A stretch of DNA of 64,000 bases from the NCBI RefSeq assembly GCF_014203735.1, contig NZ_JACHJQ010000008.1, positions 393,787-457,786 on the forward strand, given 5' to 3'. Below are positions 1-9,246 of this stretch, piece after piece. Numbering within the stretch: position 1 is the stretch's first letter; each line of letters begins with the position of its first letter. Source of the DNA: Actinophytocola algeriensis (lineage in GTDB: Bacteria > Actinomycetota > Actinomycetes > Mycobacteriales > Pseudonocardiaceae). Below the pieces are notes generated by a model, which saw only the letters and a program-made list of their open reading frames with translations, was not told the origin of the DNA and did not search any database. The position numbers and the translations under genes were made by a program.

Positions 1-246
1 CACGCCGAGGTCCCCGAGCCGCCGCGCGGTGTCGGCGATGTCCCGCACCTGCAGCCACAGCACCACGTCCGGTCCCGGTCCGGTCTCGCCGCGCCCGGAC
101 ACCTCGAGGAGCCCGTTGCCCAGGAAGAACACCGTGCCGCCGGGGAACTCGCGGTAGATGGCCAGCCCGAGCGTGTCGCGGTAGAACGCCACGGACCGCT
201 CCGGGTCGCGCGGGTGCAGGATCATCCGGCTCATCAGGAACTCCAT
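1..246 (-). CDS. VOC/glyoxalase-family protein (partial)
   Basis: This reading frame starts with ATG at 246 and runs off the left edge, so only the first 82 residues are visible. The N-terminus (MEFLMSRMILHPRDPERS) followed by a Tyr-Arg-Asp helix and a FPGGTVFFLGNGLLEV strand has the beta-alpha-beta-beta-beta layout of the vicinal oxygen chelate fold, with His11 in the usual place of the first metal ligand. Substrate and reaction cannot be told: the family covers glyoxalases, dioxygenases and antibiotic-binding proteins. It is transcribed away from the cobalamin locus and is separated from cobN by about 190 bp in which I see nothing specific. Confidence 0.7.
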   Translation of the reverse strand, partial: MEFLMSRMILHPRDPERSVAFYRDTLGLAIYREFPGGTVFFLGNGLLEVSGRGETGPGPDVVLWLQVRDIADTARRLGDLGV

Positions 247-434
247 ACCCCTCAGCATCCCGTCTCGGTTCCGGTCCCGCCCACCCGGGATGGCCGAGCA
301 GCCCAGCGCACCGTCGCTCGACCTCGACGAAGCACCGGAGGCCCGCGGCCCGGACCGCGGGTGCGACCCGGAACCCGATGGTGACCAGTCCGCGGCGAGG
401 TGCCCACGCCTCGCCGCGCTGCTCGGCTGATCGG

Positions 435-3400
435 TCAGGTGCCGGACTCGAGGTCGCCTTCCGCCTTCAGGTACAGGGCCTGTACGGCACGCAAGGTGTC
501 GGCGTCGGGTTCGGCCCACAGTTCGCGTTCCGCCGCTTCCAGCAGCCGCTCCGCGATGCCGTGCAGTGCCCATGGGTTCGACTCGGTCAGGAACTTCTGG
601 TTCTCCTCGTCGAGCAGGTAGGTCCGCGCGAGCTGCTCGTACATCCAGTCGGTCACCACGCCGGTGGTGGCGTCGTAGCCGAACAGGTAGTCCACTGTCG
701 CCGCCAGCTCGAACGCGCCTTTGTAGCCGTGCTTGCGCATCGCGGCGAGCCAGCGCGGGTTCACCACGCGGGACCGGAACACGCGTGCGGTCTCCTCGGT
801 CAGTGACCGGGTGCGGACCGCGTCCGGGCGGGTGCTGTCGCCGACGTAGGCGGCCGGGGCGCGGCCGGTCAGCGCGCGCACGGTCGCGATCATGCCGCCG
901 TGGTACTGGAAGTAGTCGTCGGAGTCGGCGATGTCGTGTTCGCGGGTGTCGGTGTTCTTCGCCGCCACCGCGATCCGGCGGTACGCGGACTCCATGTCCT
1001 CGCGTGCCGGGGCGCCGTCCAGCTCGCGGCCGTACGCGAACCCGCCCCACACCGCGTACACCTCGGCCAGGTCCTTGTCGTCGCGCCAGTTGTGGCTGTC
1101 GATCAACGGGAGCAGACCGGCGCCGTAGGAACCGGGTTTCGACCCGAACACCCGGGTGGTGGCGCGACGTTCGTCGGCGTGACCGTCCATGTCGGACCGG
1201 ACGTGGGCGCGGACGTAGTTGTCCTCATCGGACTCCTCCAGCGCGGCGACCATCCGGACCGCGTCGTCCATCAGGTACACCACGTGCGGGAACGCGTCGC
1301 GGAAGAAGCCGGAGATCCGCACCGTCACGTCGATCCTCGGGCGGCCCAGTTCCGCGAGCGGGACCACGTCCAGGCCGCTCACCCGCCGGGACGCCTCGTC
1401 CCAGCGAGGACGGACGCCGAGCAGCGCGAACACCTCGGCGATGTCGTCGCCCGCGGTGCGCATCGCGGACGTGCCCCAGATGGACAGTCCAACGGACTTC
1501 GGCCACTCGCCGGTGTCGGTGCGGTAGCGGGCGAGCAGCGAGTCGGCCATCGCCTGACCGGTGTCCCACGCGAGCCTGCTCGGGATCGCCTTCGGGTCCA
1601 CCGAGTAGAAGTTGCGGCCCGTCGGCAGGACGTTGACCAGGCCGCGCAACGGCGAGCCGCTCGGCCCGGCGGGCACGTACCCGCCGTCGAGCGCGTGCAG
1701 CACGTGGTCGATCTCGTCGGTGGTGCGCGCCAGCCGGGGCACGACCTCGGTGGCGGCGAAGGTGAGCACGTCGACCACCGCGGGTTCGACGCGACCGAGC
1801 ACCTCCTCGCACACGGAGGGAACGGCGTCGGCCGACCACGCCCGCGCTTCCATGGTGGCCACCAGAGCGGCGGACAGTTCCTCGACGCGGTCCACATCGG
1901 ATCGCGCGGACGACCCGTCCTCGGCCAGTCCCAGCGCTTCCCGCAAACCGGGCAGCGCGTTCGCGTTGCCACCCCACACCTGCCGGGCCCGCAGCATCGA
2001 CCCGACGAGGTTGACCCTGGCCTCGCCGGTCGGCGCGAGACCGAGCACGTGCAGGCCGTCGCGGATCTGCGCGTCCTTGACTTCGCACAGCCAGCCGTCG
2101 ATGTGCAGCAGGAAGTCGTCGAACTCCGCGTCGTGCGGGCGGTCGGCGACCCCGAGGTCGTGGTCGAGCTTCGCGGCCTGGATGAGTGTCCAGATCTGTG
2201 CGCGGATCGCGGGCAGTTTCGCCGGGTCCATCGCGGCGATCGACGCGTGCTCGTCCAGCAGCTGCTCCAGCCGCGCGAGGTCGCCGTAGCTCTCGGCGCG
2301 GGCCATCGGCGGCACCAGGTGGTCGACGAGCACGGCGTGCGCGCGCCGCTTGGCCTGCGTGCCCTCGCCGGGGTCGTTGACGAGGAACGGGTAGATCAGC
2401 GGCAGGTCGCCGAGTGCGGCGTCGGTCGCGCACGACGCGGACATGCCGAGGTTCTTGCCTGGCAACCACTCCAGGTTGCCGTGCTTGCCGAGGTGGACCA
2501 TGGCGTGCGCGCCGAACGTGTGCCGGATCCACCGGTACGCGGCCAGGTAGTGGTGGCTCGGCGGCAGGTCCGGGTCGTGGTAGATGGCGACCGGGTTCTC
2601 GCCGAACCCGCGCGGCGGCTGGACGATCAGCACCACGTTCCCGGCGCGCAGGGCGGCGAGCACGATGTCGTCACCGTCCACGAACAACTCGCCGGGCGCC
2701 GGTCCCCAGTGCCGCTCGACCGACTCACGCAGGTCGGCGGGCAGCGTGTCGTACCACGCGCGGTAGTCGGACGCCGTGATGCGGACGGGGTTTCCGGCGA
2801 GCCGTTCCTCGGTGAGCCAGTCCGGGTCCTGTCCGCCCGCCTCGATCAGCGCGTGGATCAACGCGTCACCGTCGCCGTTCGCCATGCCGGGGAGTTTGCC
2901 GACGTCGTATCCGTTGTCGCGCAGGGCGTTCAGCAACCGCAACGCGCTCGCCGGGGTGTCGAGGCCGACCGCGTTGCCGATCCGCGCGTGCTTGGTCGGG
3001 TAGGCCGACAGCATCAGCGCGATCTTCCGCTCGCCGGGCGGGGTGTGCCGCAGCGCCGCGTGCCGCACGGCGATGCCCGCGACCCGGGCCGCGCGCTCGG
3101 CGTCCGGCACGTACACGGACAGGCCGTCGGCGTCGAGTTCCTTGAAGGAGAACGGGACCGAGATCAGCCGCCCGTCGAACTCCGGCACCGCCACCTGCGT
3201 CGCGGTGTCCAAAGGGGACAGACCGTCGTCGCTGTCCGCCCACGCCGCGCGGCTGGAGGTGAGACACAGACCCTGGATGATCGGGATGTCGAGGGCCGCG
3301 AGCGCACCCACGTCCCACGCGTCGTCCACACCACCCGCGCCGGCGGCCGCCGGTGTCGTGCCACCCGCCGCGAGCACGGTGACCACGAGCGCGTCCGCCT

Positions 3401-4007
3401 TGCCCAGCAACGAGATCAGCTCGTCCGGCGCGGTGCGCAGCGACGCGCAGAACACCGGCAGCGCCTGCCCGCCCGCGTCCTCGATGGCGTCCGACAGGGT
3501 CTCGACGAACGCCGTGTTCCCGGCCATGTGGTGCGCGCGGTAGTACAGGACGGCGACGACCGGGCCGTCGGTGCGGCGCGGGGTGCGGTCCAGCCGTCCC
3601 CACACCGGTGTCGGGGCGGGCGGCGCGAACCCGTGCCCGGTCAGCAGCACGGTGTCGGACAGGAAGTGGGCCAGCTCACGCAGGTTGTCGCGGCCGCCGT
3701 GCGCGAGGTACGCGTGCGCCTCGGCAACCACACCGCCCGGCACGGTGGACAGTTCCATCAGCTCCGCGTCCGGCGCCTGCTCACCACCCAGCACGACGAC
3801 CGGCCGCGGTCCGGCGAGCAGCGCGTCCAGGCCCTCCTCCCACGCGCGGCGCCCACCCAGTAAGCGCACGACCACCAGGTCGGTGCCCTCGACGAGATCC
3901 GGCAGATCGGCGGCGGTGAGCCGTGCCGGGTTGCCGAGCCGGTAGTCCGCGCCACTGGCCCGCGCGGAGAGGAGGTCGGTGTCGGAGGTGGAGAGCAACA
4001 GGATCAC
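435..4007 (-). CDS. cobN: Cobaltochelatase subunit CobN
   Basis: CobN is the large subunit of the ATP-dependent cobaltochelatase that inserts Co2+ into hydrogenobyrinic acid a,c-diamide in the late-cobalt (aerobic) pathway. The 1190-residue product is colinear over its whole length with mycobacterial CobN. It opens with VILLLSTSDTDLLSARASG and contains the conserved stretches AYPTKHARIGNAVGLDTPAS, HLGKHGNLEWLPGK, NDPGEGTQAKRRAHA and FGSKPGSYGAGL. I chose the GTG at 4007 because family homology begins there; the open frame continues upstream without similarity. It diverges from cobG over only 24 bp. The AAA+/VWA partner is the ChlI-ChlD fusion at 11.4-13.3 kb rather than separate CobS and CobT. 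The last codons lie 188 bp from the neighbouring VOC gene. Confidence 0.97.
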   Translation of the reverse strand: MILLLSTSDTDLLSARASGADYRLGNPARLTAADLPDLVEGTDLVVVRLLGGRRAWEEGLDALLAGPRPVVVLGGEQAPDAELMELSTVPGGVVAEAHAYLAHGGRDNLRELAHFLSDTVLLTGHGFAPPAPTPVWGRLDRTPRRTDGPVVAVLYYRAHHMAGNTAFVETLSDAIEDAGGQALPVFCASLRTAPDELISLLGKADALVVTVLAAGGTTPAAAGAGGVDDAWDVGALAALDIPIIQGLCLTSSRAAWADSDDGLSPLDTATQVAVPEFDGRLISVPFSFKELDADGLSVYVPDAERAARVAGIAVRHAALRHTPPGERKIALMLSAYPTKHARIGNAVGLDTPASALRLLNALRDNGYDVGKLPGMANGDGDALIHALIEAGGQDPDWLTEERLAGNPVRITASDYRAWYDTLPADLRESVERHWGPAPGELFVDGDDIVLAALRAGNVVLIVQPPRGFGENPVAIYHDPDLPPSHHYLAAYRWIRHTFGAHAMVHLGKHGNLEWLPGKNLGMSASCATDAALGDLPLIYPFLVNDPGEGTQAKRRAHAVLVDHLVPPMARAESYGDLARLEQLLDEHASIAAMDPAKLPAIRAQIWTLIQAAKLDHDLGVADRPHDAEFDDFLLHIDGWLCEVKDAQIRDGLHVLGLAPTGEARVNLVGSMLRARQVWGGNANALPGLREALGLAEDGSSARSDVDRVEELSAALVATMEARAWSADAVPSVCEEVLGRVEPAVVDVLTFAATEVVPRLARTTDEIDHVLHALDGGYVPAGPSGSPLRGLVNVLPTGRNFYSVDPKAIPSRLAWDTGQAMADSLLARYRTDTGEWPKSVGLSIWGTSAMRTAGDDIAEVFALLGVRPRWDEASRRVSGLDVVPLAELGRPRIDVTVRISGFFRDAFPHVVYLMDDAVRMVAALEESDEDNYVRAHVRSDMDGHADERRATTRVFGSKPGSYGAGLLPLIDSHNWRDDKDLAEVYAVWGGFAYGRELDGAPAREDMESAYRRIAVAAKNTDTREHDIADSDDYFQYHGGMIATVRALTGRAPAAYVGDSTRPDAVRTRSLTEETARVFRSRVVNPRWLAAMRKHGYKGAFELAATVDYLFGYDATTGVVTDWMYEQLARTYLLDEENQKFLTESNPWALHGIAERLLEAAERELWAEPDADTLRAVQALYLKAEGDLESGT

Positions 4008-4011
4008 GGGA

Positions 4012-4029
4012 TCCGACTTTATAGTCGGA
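4012..4029. promoter_or_regulatory. Palindrome with back-to-back -10 boxes between cobN and cobG
   Basis: The 24 bp between the two GTG starts contain a perfect inverted repeat, TCCGACT-TTAT-AGTCGGA. On the + strand TATAGT (4020-4025) fits the actinobacterial -10 consensus TANNNT and ends 6 nt before the cobG GTG. On the - strand TAAAGT (4021-4016) ends 8 nt before the cobN GTG. No Shine-Dalgarno sequence fits in the gap, so both genes are probably transcribed as leaderless mRNAs from overlapping promoters. The palindrome would let one bound protein close both promoters; no regulator is identified. Confidence 0.6.
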
Positions 4030-4031
4030 CC

Positions 4032-5153
4032 GTGGTCATCCGGAACCGTCAGACGGACGCCTGTCCCGGCGTGCTCGCCGTACACCGAGCGGCGGATGGC
4101 GGTGTGGCACGAATTCGTGTACCGGGCGGGCAGCTGTCCGCCGCCGCGTTCCGCGTGGTCGCCGGCGGCGCGGCCGAACTCGGCGACGGCACCGTCGAGC
4201 TGACGTCGCGGGCCAACCTGCAGGTGCGCGGGCTCGCCGACGGCGCGGAGACCGAACTGGCCGCGCGACTGTCCGGGGTCGGCCTGCTGCCGTCGGCGAC
4301 GCACGACAAGGTGCGCAACATCCTCGCGTCTCCCCTGACCGGCCGCGACGGCGCGGGGCTCGCCGACGTGCGGCCGCTCGTGTCCGAACTGGACGCCGCA
4401 CTGCGCGGAAACGCCGGGCTGGCGGCACTTCCCGGCCGGTTCCTGTTCGCGCTCGACGACGGCCGGGGGGACGTGGCGTGGCTCGGCGCGGACGTGGCCG
4501 CGCGCGCGGCCGCACCGGATGTCGCCGCGATCCTGTTGGGTGGCACCGACAGCGGGCTGCGGGCGCCACTCGCCGACGTGATCCTTCTCATGCTCGCGTG
4601 CGCGGAGGCGTTCCTGACCGAGCGCGCCGACGAGTGGCGACTCGCCGAGCTGGACGACCGCGGCCGTCGGCGTGTCGCCGCGCGGCTCGGTGCGTCGGTC
4701 GCCGAACCCCTTCCACCGCAACCGGTTCTGGCCGGTCCGCTCGGGCAGGTCACGCAGGCCGACGGGCGGACCTCGCTCGTCGCGGGCGCGCCGCTTGGCT
4801 GGCTCGACCGCGACCAGGCCGCCGCGCTCGCGGACACGGGCGCGCCGTTGGTGGTGACGCCGTGGCGCGCTGTCGTGGTCGCAGACCTCCCCGACCCCGG
4901 ACCGGTCGCGCGGCGGCTACGGTCTGCCGGGCTGCTTCTCGACCCGGACGCGCCGAGAGTCACCGCGTGCGTCGGCAGGCCGGGGTGCGCGAAGGCCCTG
5001 GCCGACGTGCGTGCCGACGCGCGGCCGGTGGCCGGGGTCGACGTGCCGGTGCACTGGTCGGGGTGCGGACGCCGGTGCGGACGGCCGCGTGGTGAGGTGC
5101 TGGACGTGGTGGCGGACGGGAGCGGGTACGTGATGACACGAGGAGACCGATGA
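4032..5153 (+). CDS. cobG: Precorrin-3B synthase CobG
   Basis: CobG is the oxygen-dependent enzyme that converts precorrin-3A to precorrin-3B by hydroxylation and lactone formation, the step that defines the aerobic route. The 373-residue protein has the sulfite/nitrite-reductase ferredoxin-like half-domain repeat, with [13 protein letters not shown] in the first half. Near the C-terminus two cysteine pairs (CVGRPGC and [11 protein letters not shown]) match the [4Fe-4S]/siroheme-type ligand pattern of the family. The GTG at 4032 is preceded by a -10-like box at leaderless distance. The stop codon overlaps the start of cobH, so cobG-cobH-cobIJ form one operon. The gene is somewhat short for the family, but no conserved block is missing. 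Confidence 0.92.
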   Translation: MVIRNRQTDACPGVLAVHRAADGGVARIRVPGGQLSAAAFRVVAGGAAELGDGTVELTSRANLQVRGLADGAETELAARLSGVGLLPSATHDKVRNILASPLTGRDGAGLADVRPLVSELDAALRGNAGLAALPGRFLFALDDGRGDVAWLGADVAARAAAPDVAAILLGGTDSGLRAPLADVILLMLACAEAFLTERADEWRLAELDDRGRRRVAARLGASVAEPLPPQPVLAGPLGQVTQADGRTSLVAGAPLGWLDRDQAAALADTGAPLVVTPWRAVVVADLPDPGPVARRLRSAGLLLDPDAPRVTACVGRPGCAKALADVRADARPVAGVDVPVHWSGCGRRCGRPRGEVLDVVADGSGYVMTRGDR

Positions 5154-5776
5154 CCGCGATGGACTATCTCCGTGACGGCGCGGAGATCTACCGCCGCTCG
5201 TTCGCGACCATCCGCGCGGAGGCGGACCTCGCCGCGTACCCGCCGGACGTCGAACGGGTGGTGGTCCGCATGATCCACTCGTGCGGCATGGTCGACCTGA
5301 CCACTGACGTCGCGTACTCCCCCGGCGTCGTCGCCTCGGCCCGCGCCGCACTGCTCGCCGGCGCGCCGGTCCTGTGCGACGCGCGGATGGTCGCGTCCGG
5401 CATCACCCGCCACCGGCTCCCCTCGGACAACGAGATCGTGTGCACGCTGTCCGACCCGCGTGTCCCCGCGCTCGCGGCGGAGCAGGGCACCACGCGCAGT
5501 GCCGCCGCGCTGGACCTGTGGGGCGACCGGCTCGGTGGCGCGGTCGTGGCGGTCGGGAACGCGCCGACCGCGTTGTTCCGGCTGCTCGAACTCCTCGACG
5601 CGGGCGCGCCCCGGCCCGCCGCGGTGCTCGGGCTGCCGGTCGGGTTCGTCGGTGCGGTGGAGTCCAAGGTGGCGCTCGCGGCCTCGGGGCTACCGCACCT
5701 GGTGGTGCACGGCAGGCGCGGTGGCAGCGCGATGGCCGTGGCCGCCGTCAACGCGATCGCGAGTGAGGCGGAATGA
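5150..5776 (+). CDS. cobH: Precorrin-8X methylmutase CobH
   Basis: CobH moves the methyl group from C11 to C12 of precorrin-8X, giving hydrogenobyrinic acid. The 208-residue protein is full length for the family and shows the hallmark stretch [20 protein letters not shown], which contains the catalytic His. Further conserved blocks are [30 protein letters not shown] and [13 protein letters not shown]. Its ATG overlaps the cobG stop codon (ATGA) and its own stop overlaps the cobIJ start, which indicates translational coupling across the operon. Confidence 0.96.
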   Translation: MTAMDYLRDGAEIYRRSFATIRAEADLAAYPPDVERVVVRMIHSCGMVDLTTDVAYSPGVVASARAALLAGAPVLCDARMVASGITRHRLPSDNEIVCTLSDPRVPALAAEQGTTRSAAALDLWGDRLGGAVVAVGNAPTALFRLLELLDAGAPRPAAVLGLPVGFVGAVESKVALAASGLPHLVVHGRRGGSAMAVAAVNAIASEAE

Positions 5777-7281
5777 CGGGCACGTTGTACGGCGTCGGCC
5801 TCGGCCCCGGCGACCCGGAACTGATCACGCTGAAGGCGGCGCGGCTGATCGAGGCGGCGGACGTGATCGCCTACCACAGCGCGCGGCACGGGCGGAGCAT
5901 CGCGCGTGGCGTCGCCGCGGCACACCTGCGTGGCGACCAGATCGAGGAGCAGCTGGTCTACCCGCTGACCGTGGAGACGACCGACCACCCTGGCGGCTAC
6001 CGCGGCGCGATCGAGGACTTCTACACCGCGAGCGCGGCGAAGCTGGCCGCGCACCTCGACGCGGGCCGGGACGTCGTGCTGCTGTGCGAGGGCGATCCGC
6101 TGTTCTACGGCTCCTACATGCACATGCACACCCGCCTCGCCGGGACGTACCCGACGGAGGTGGTGCCGGGCGTGACGTCGGTGAGCGGTGCGGCGGCGGT
6201 GACGAGGCGGCCGCTCGTCGAGGGCGAGGAGGTGCTGACGGTCCTGCCCGGCACGCTGCCGCCGGAGGTGCTGGCGGAGCGCCTCGCGGGCACGGACCCG
6301 GCCGCGGTGCTCAAGCTGGGCCGCAACTTCGAGAAGGTGCGCAAGGCGCTCACCGACGCGGGGAGGCTCGACGAGGCGCTGTACGTGGAGCGGGCGACGT
6401 GGGAGACCCAGCGGGTCGCGCCGTTGTCCGAAGTGGACCCGGACTCGGTGCCGTACTTCGCGCTCGCGCTGCTGCCGAGCGGCCTGACCGTCGACCCGGC
6501 ACCCGTCCCGGCCCGCGCGGACGCCGCCGGTCCGGGTGAGGTGGCGGTGGTCGGGCTCGGCCCGGCCGGGCGGCCGTGGGTCACACCGGAGGCACAGGAG
6601 GCCCTGGCCTGGGCGGACGACCTGGTTGGCTACGGCCCGTACCTCGACCGGGTGCCGCCGAACCCGCGACAGCGCAGGCACGCGTCGGGCAACACCGTCG
6701 AGGCCGAGCGGGCGGCGCTGGCACTGGAACTCGCGCGGGGCGGGTCCCGCGTCGTCGTGGTGTCGTCCGGTGACCCGGGGGTGTTCGCGATGGCCAGCGC
6801 CGTGCTGGAGGTGGCCGACGACCCGAGGTGGGCGGACGTGCCGGTGCGGGTGGTGCCGGGGCTGACGGCGGCCCAGGCGGTGGCGAGCCGGGCGGGTGCG
6901 CCGCTGGGGCACGACTTCTGCACGCTGTCGCTGTCGGACCGGCTCAAGCCGTGGGACGTGATCGCGGGCCGGCTGGCGGCGGCCGCGGCGGCGGACTTCG
7001 TGATCGCGATCTACAACCCGGCGTCCCGCAGCCGCCGCGACCAGCTGGTGGCGGCCAAGGACCTGCTGCTCACGCACCGGGCGGGCGACACCCCGGTGAT
7101 CATCGGCCGGGACGTCGGCGGCCCGGCGGAGACGATCGAGGTCGTGCGGCTGGCCGCACTGAATCCGTCCACTGTGGACATGCGGTGCCTGCTGATCGTC
7201 GGCTCGTCGCGGACGCGGGTCACGGAGCTGCCCGACGGGACCCGGCGGGTGTTCACCCCCCGGCACTACCCAGCCAGCTGA
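5773..7281 (+). CDS. cobIJ: Bifunctional precorrin-2 C20 / precorrin-3B C17 methyltransferase CobIJ
   Basis: This is a fusion of two SAM-dependent tetrapyrrole methylases acting before and after CobG. Residues 1 to about 245 are CobI, with [16 protein letters not shown] near the N-terminus and [15 protein letters not shown] in the SAM pocket. Residues from about 254 to 502 are CobJ, starting at [18 protein letters not shown] and containing [13 protein letters not shown] and [14 protein letters not shown]. The same fusion occurs in mycobacteria. Its last 29 bp overlap the 3' end of cobK on the other strand, and no terminator is visible between the two. Confidence 0.96.
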   Translation: MTGTLYGVGLGPGDPELITLKAARLIEAADVIAYHSARHGRSIARGVAAAHLRGDQIEEQLVYPLTVETTDHPGGYRGAIEDFYTASAAKLAAHLDAGRDVVLLCEGDPLFYGSYMHMHTRLAGTYPTEVVPGVTSVSGAAAVTRRPLVEGEEVLTVLPGTLPPEVLAERLAGTDPAAVLKLGRNFEKVRKALTDAGRLDEALYVERATWETQRVAPLSEVDPDSVPYFALALLPSGLTVDPAPVPARADAAGPGEVAVVGLGPAGRPWVTPEAQEALAWADDLVGYGPYLDRVPPNPRQRRHASGNTVEAERAALALELARGGSRVVVVSSGDPGVFAMASAVLEVADDPRWADVPVRVVPGLTAAQAVASRAGAPLGHDFCTLSLSDRLKPWDVIAGRLAAAAAADFVIAIYNPASRSRRDQLVAAKDLLLTHRAGDTPVIIGRDVGGPAETIEVVRLAALNPSTVDMRCLLIVGSSRTRVTELPDGTRRVFTPRHYPAS

Positions 7282-7993
7282 GGGCCTCGTCGACGGTCGC
7301 GACGATCGGCACGTCCGGCGGCGTCGGCCTGCGCACCATGATGACCGGTATCCGCAGTTCACGCGCGACGGTCAGCTTGGCGGCCGTCTGGTCGCCGCCG
7401 GAGTCCTTGGTGACCAGCAGGTCGATGTCGTGGGTGGTCATGAGTTCGCGTTCGCCGTCCACTGTGTACGGACCGCGGGAGAGGATCAGCTCCTTGCGGG
7501 CCGGGAGCGGCAGGCCGGGCGGGTCGACGCAGCGGATGAGGAACCACCGCCCGGACCGGGCGAACGCGGCGAGCCCCTGGCGGCCGGTGGTGAGGAACAC
7601 GCGCCTGCCGAGCCCGGGCAGCATCGAGGCGGCCTCGGCGAGCGAGTCGGCCCAGTGCCAGTCGTCGCCGGGGCCGGGCGTCCAGCCGGGACGCCGCAGG
7701 AGAACGAGCGGGATCCCGGCGTACCGGGCGGCTTTGGCCGCGGAGGCACTGATCCGCTCCGCGAACGGGTGCGTGGCGTCCACGACGGCGGTGACCTTCT
7801 CGGCAGCGAGCCAGTCGGCGAGCCCCAGCGGTCCACCGAACCCGCCGACCCGCACTTCGCCGGTGGGCATGCGGGGCCGTTCGACCCGTCCGGCGAGCGT
7901 CGAGATGACACGGGTGGCCCGATGTCCGGCCAGCTCGGCGGCCAGTTCGCGGGCCTCGCCGGTCCCGCCCAGAATGGCGACGCACCGGTTCAC
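7253..7993 (-). CDS. cobK: Precorrin-6A reductase CobK
   Basis: CobK reduces precorrin-6A to precorrin-6B with NADPH. The 246-residue product starts with a Rossmann-type loop (VAILGGTGEARELA) and carries the family motifs VVDATHPFAERIS, FLTTGRQGLAAF and LVTKDSGGDQTAAKL. It is read from the strand opposite to cobIJ and shares 29 bp with its 3' end. The start region is divergent from cbiD across 182 bp that contain a strong palindrome at 8096-8122. No shortening or missing motif is apparent. Confidence 0.95.
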   Translation of the reverse strand: MNRCVAILGGTGEARELAAELAGHRATRVISTLAGRVERPRMPTGEVRVGGFGGPLGLADWLAAEKVTAVVDATHPFAERISASAAKAARYAGIPLVLLRRPGWTPGPGDDWHWADSLAEAASMLPGLGRRVFLTTGRQGLAAFARSGRWFLIRCVDPPGLPLPARKELILSRGPYTVDGERELMTTHDIDLLVTKDSGGDQTAAKLTVARELRIPVIMVRRPTPPDVPIVATVDEALSWLGSAGG

Positions 7994-8095
7994 CGGCCCA
8001 CCCCCGGCGACCGGCCAAGAGCACGGGCACCCCGCTGCCGCGGCGGCCGAACCTGTCGGTGCTCGCCGACAGCGTGCGAACCGGGGGCCCGCCGA

Positions 8096-8122
8096 CCCGA
8101 TTGAACGGACCGTTCAATCGGG
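8096..8122. promoter_or_regulatory. Perfect 13-bp inverted repeat, probable operator
   Basis: CCCGATTGAACGG, one base, then CCGTTCAATCGGG form an uninterrupted 13-bp inverted repeat. It lies between the divergent cobK and cbiD genes, 53 bp before the cbiD start. Size and symmetry fit a dimeric helix-turn-helix operator of the TetR type. A terminator is less likely because both genes read away from it and there is no T tract. No regulator gene is adjacent, so the cognate protein is unknown. Confidence 0.55.
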
Positions 8123-8175
8123 CTCACTCCTCGGGTGGGGCGGCCTTCGGCCGTGCCGGATGGCAGGCTTGGCAC

Positions 8176-9246
8176 GTGGGCACTCCTCTGCGCCGTGGCT
8201 GGACCACCGGCGCCTGCGCGACCGCGGCCGCAAAGGCCGCGTGCGCCGCGCTGCTCACCGGCGAGTTCCCCGACCCCGTCCAGATCGTCCTCCCCAAGGG
8301 GCACACCCCGGCCTTCGCCCTGTCGCAGACCGCGCTCACCGGTGACACGGCCATGGCGGCCGTCGTCAAGGACGCCGGGGACGACCCGGACGTCACGCAC
8401 GGCGCCACCATCCGCGCCACCGTCCGTCGCGGCGCGCCGGGCAGTGGCGTCACCTTCCGCGCGGGGCCCGGGGTCGGCACGGTCACCAAGCCCGGTCTGC
8501 CGCTGCCCGTCGGTGAACCGGCCATCAACCCCGTGCCGCGACAGCTGATCCGTGCCGCGGTCGCCGAAGTCGGCGGGACCGATGTCGTCGTCGAGGTGTC
8601 CGTCGACGACGGTGCGGAACTGGCCACGCACACCTGGAACCCACGGCTCGGGATCCTGGGTGGACTGTCCATCCTGGGCACCACGGGCGTCGTGATCCCG
8701 TACTCGTGCTCGGCGTGGATCGACAGCATCCGCCGCGGCGTGGACGTCGCCCGCGCGGCCGGGCACCGGCACGTCGCCGCCTGTACCGGCAGCACGTCGG
8801 AGAAGGCCGTCGCGCGGTTGTACGGGTTGCCAGAGGACGCCCTGCTCGACATGGGCGACTTCGCGGGCGCGGCGCTCAAGTACCTGCGCCGCCACCCCGT
8901 CGAGCGGCTCACGATCGCGGGCGGATTCGCGAAGCTGTCCAAGCTCGCCGACGGGCACCTGGACCTCCACTCGGGACGGTCGCAGGTGAACCTCGACCGC
9001 CTCGCGGAACGCGCGGGCCTGCCTCACCTCGCCACCGCCAACACCGCGATGGAGGCACTGCGGCTGGCGCAGGCCGCGGGGGTGCCGCTCGCCGACCGGG
9101 TCGCCGAGGCCGCCCGCCACGAGGCCCTCGGCGTCCTCGCCGGGGCGCCCGTCGACGTGGACGTCCTGGTCATCGACCGCTCTGGTGGCCTGGCCGGACG
9201 CGCGCCTTCGAGTACAGGTGGGAGTCCGGGAAGCCCTCCGCGGTGA
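8176..9246 (+). CDS. cbiD: Cobalt-precorrin-5B C1-methyltransferase CbiD
   Basis: CbiD methylates C1 during ring contraction and is best known from the anaerobic pathway; here it stands in for CobF, of which I see no trace. The product begins with LRRGWTTGACATAAAKAA, the family signature, and contains GITRxxGL-type blocks such as GTVTKPGLPLPVGEPAINPVP, CTGSTSEK and MGDFAGAALKYLRR. I chose the GTG at 8176, because homology starts there and the frame upstream runs through the palindrome region. The length, 356 residues, is normal. The last 77 bp overlap the 3' end of cobM on the opposite strand. Confidence 0.93.
   Translation: MGTPLRRGWTTGACATAAAKAACAALLTGEFPDPVQIVLPKGHTPAFALSQTALTGDTAMAAVVKDAGDDPDVTHGATIRATVRRGAPGSGVTFRAGPGVGTVTKPGLPLPVGEPAINPVPRQLIRAAVAEVGGTDVVVEVSVDDGAELATHTWNPRLGILGGLSILGTTGVVIPYSCSAWIDSIRRGVDVARAAGHRHVAACTGSTSEKAVARLYGLPEDALLDMGDFAGAALKYLRRHPVERLTIAGGFAKLSKLADGHLDLHSGRSQVNLDRLAERAGLPHLATANTAMEALRLAQAAGVPLADRVAEAARHEALGVLAGAPVDVDVLVIDRSGGLAGRAPSSTGGSPGSPPR

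Noticed and set aside
900-3863. Very long open frames on the strand opposite cobN
   Set aside because: They are mirror frames caused by GC-rich third codon positions; the translation is Arg/Gly/Val-rich without domains, and cobN is certain.
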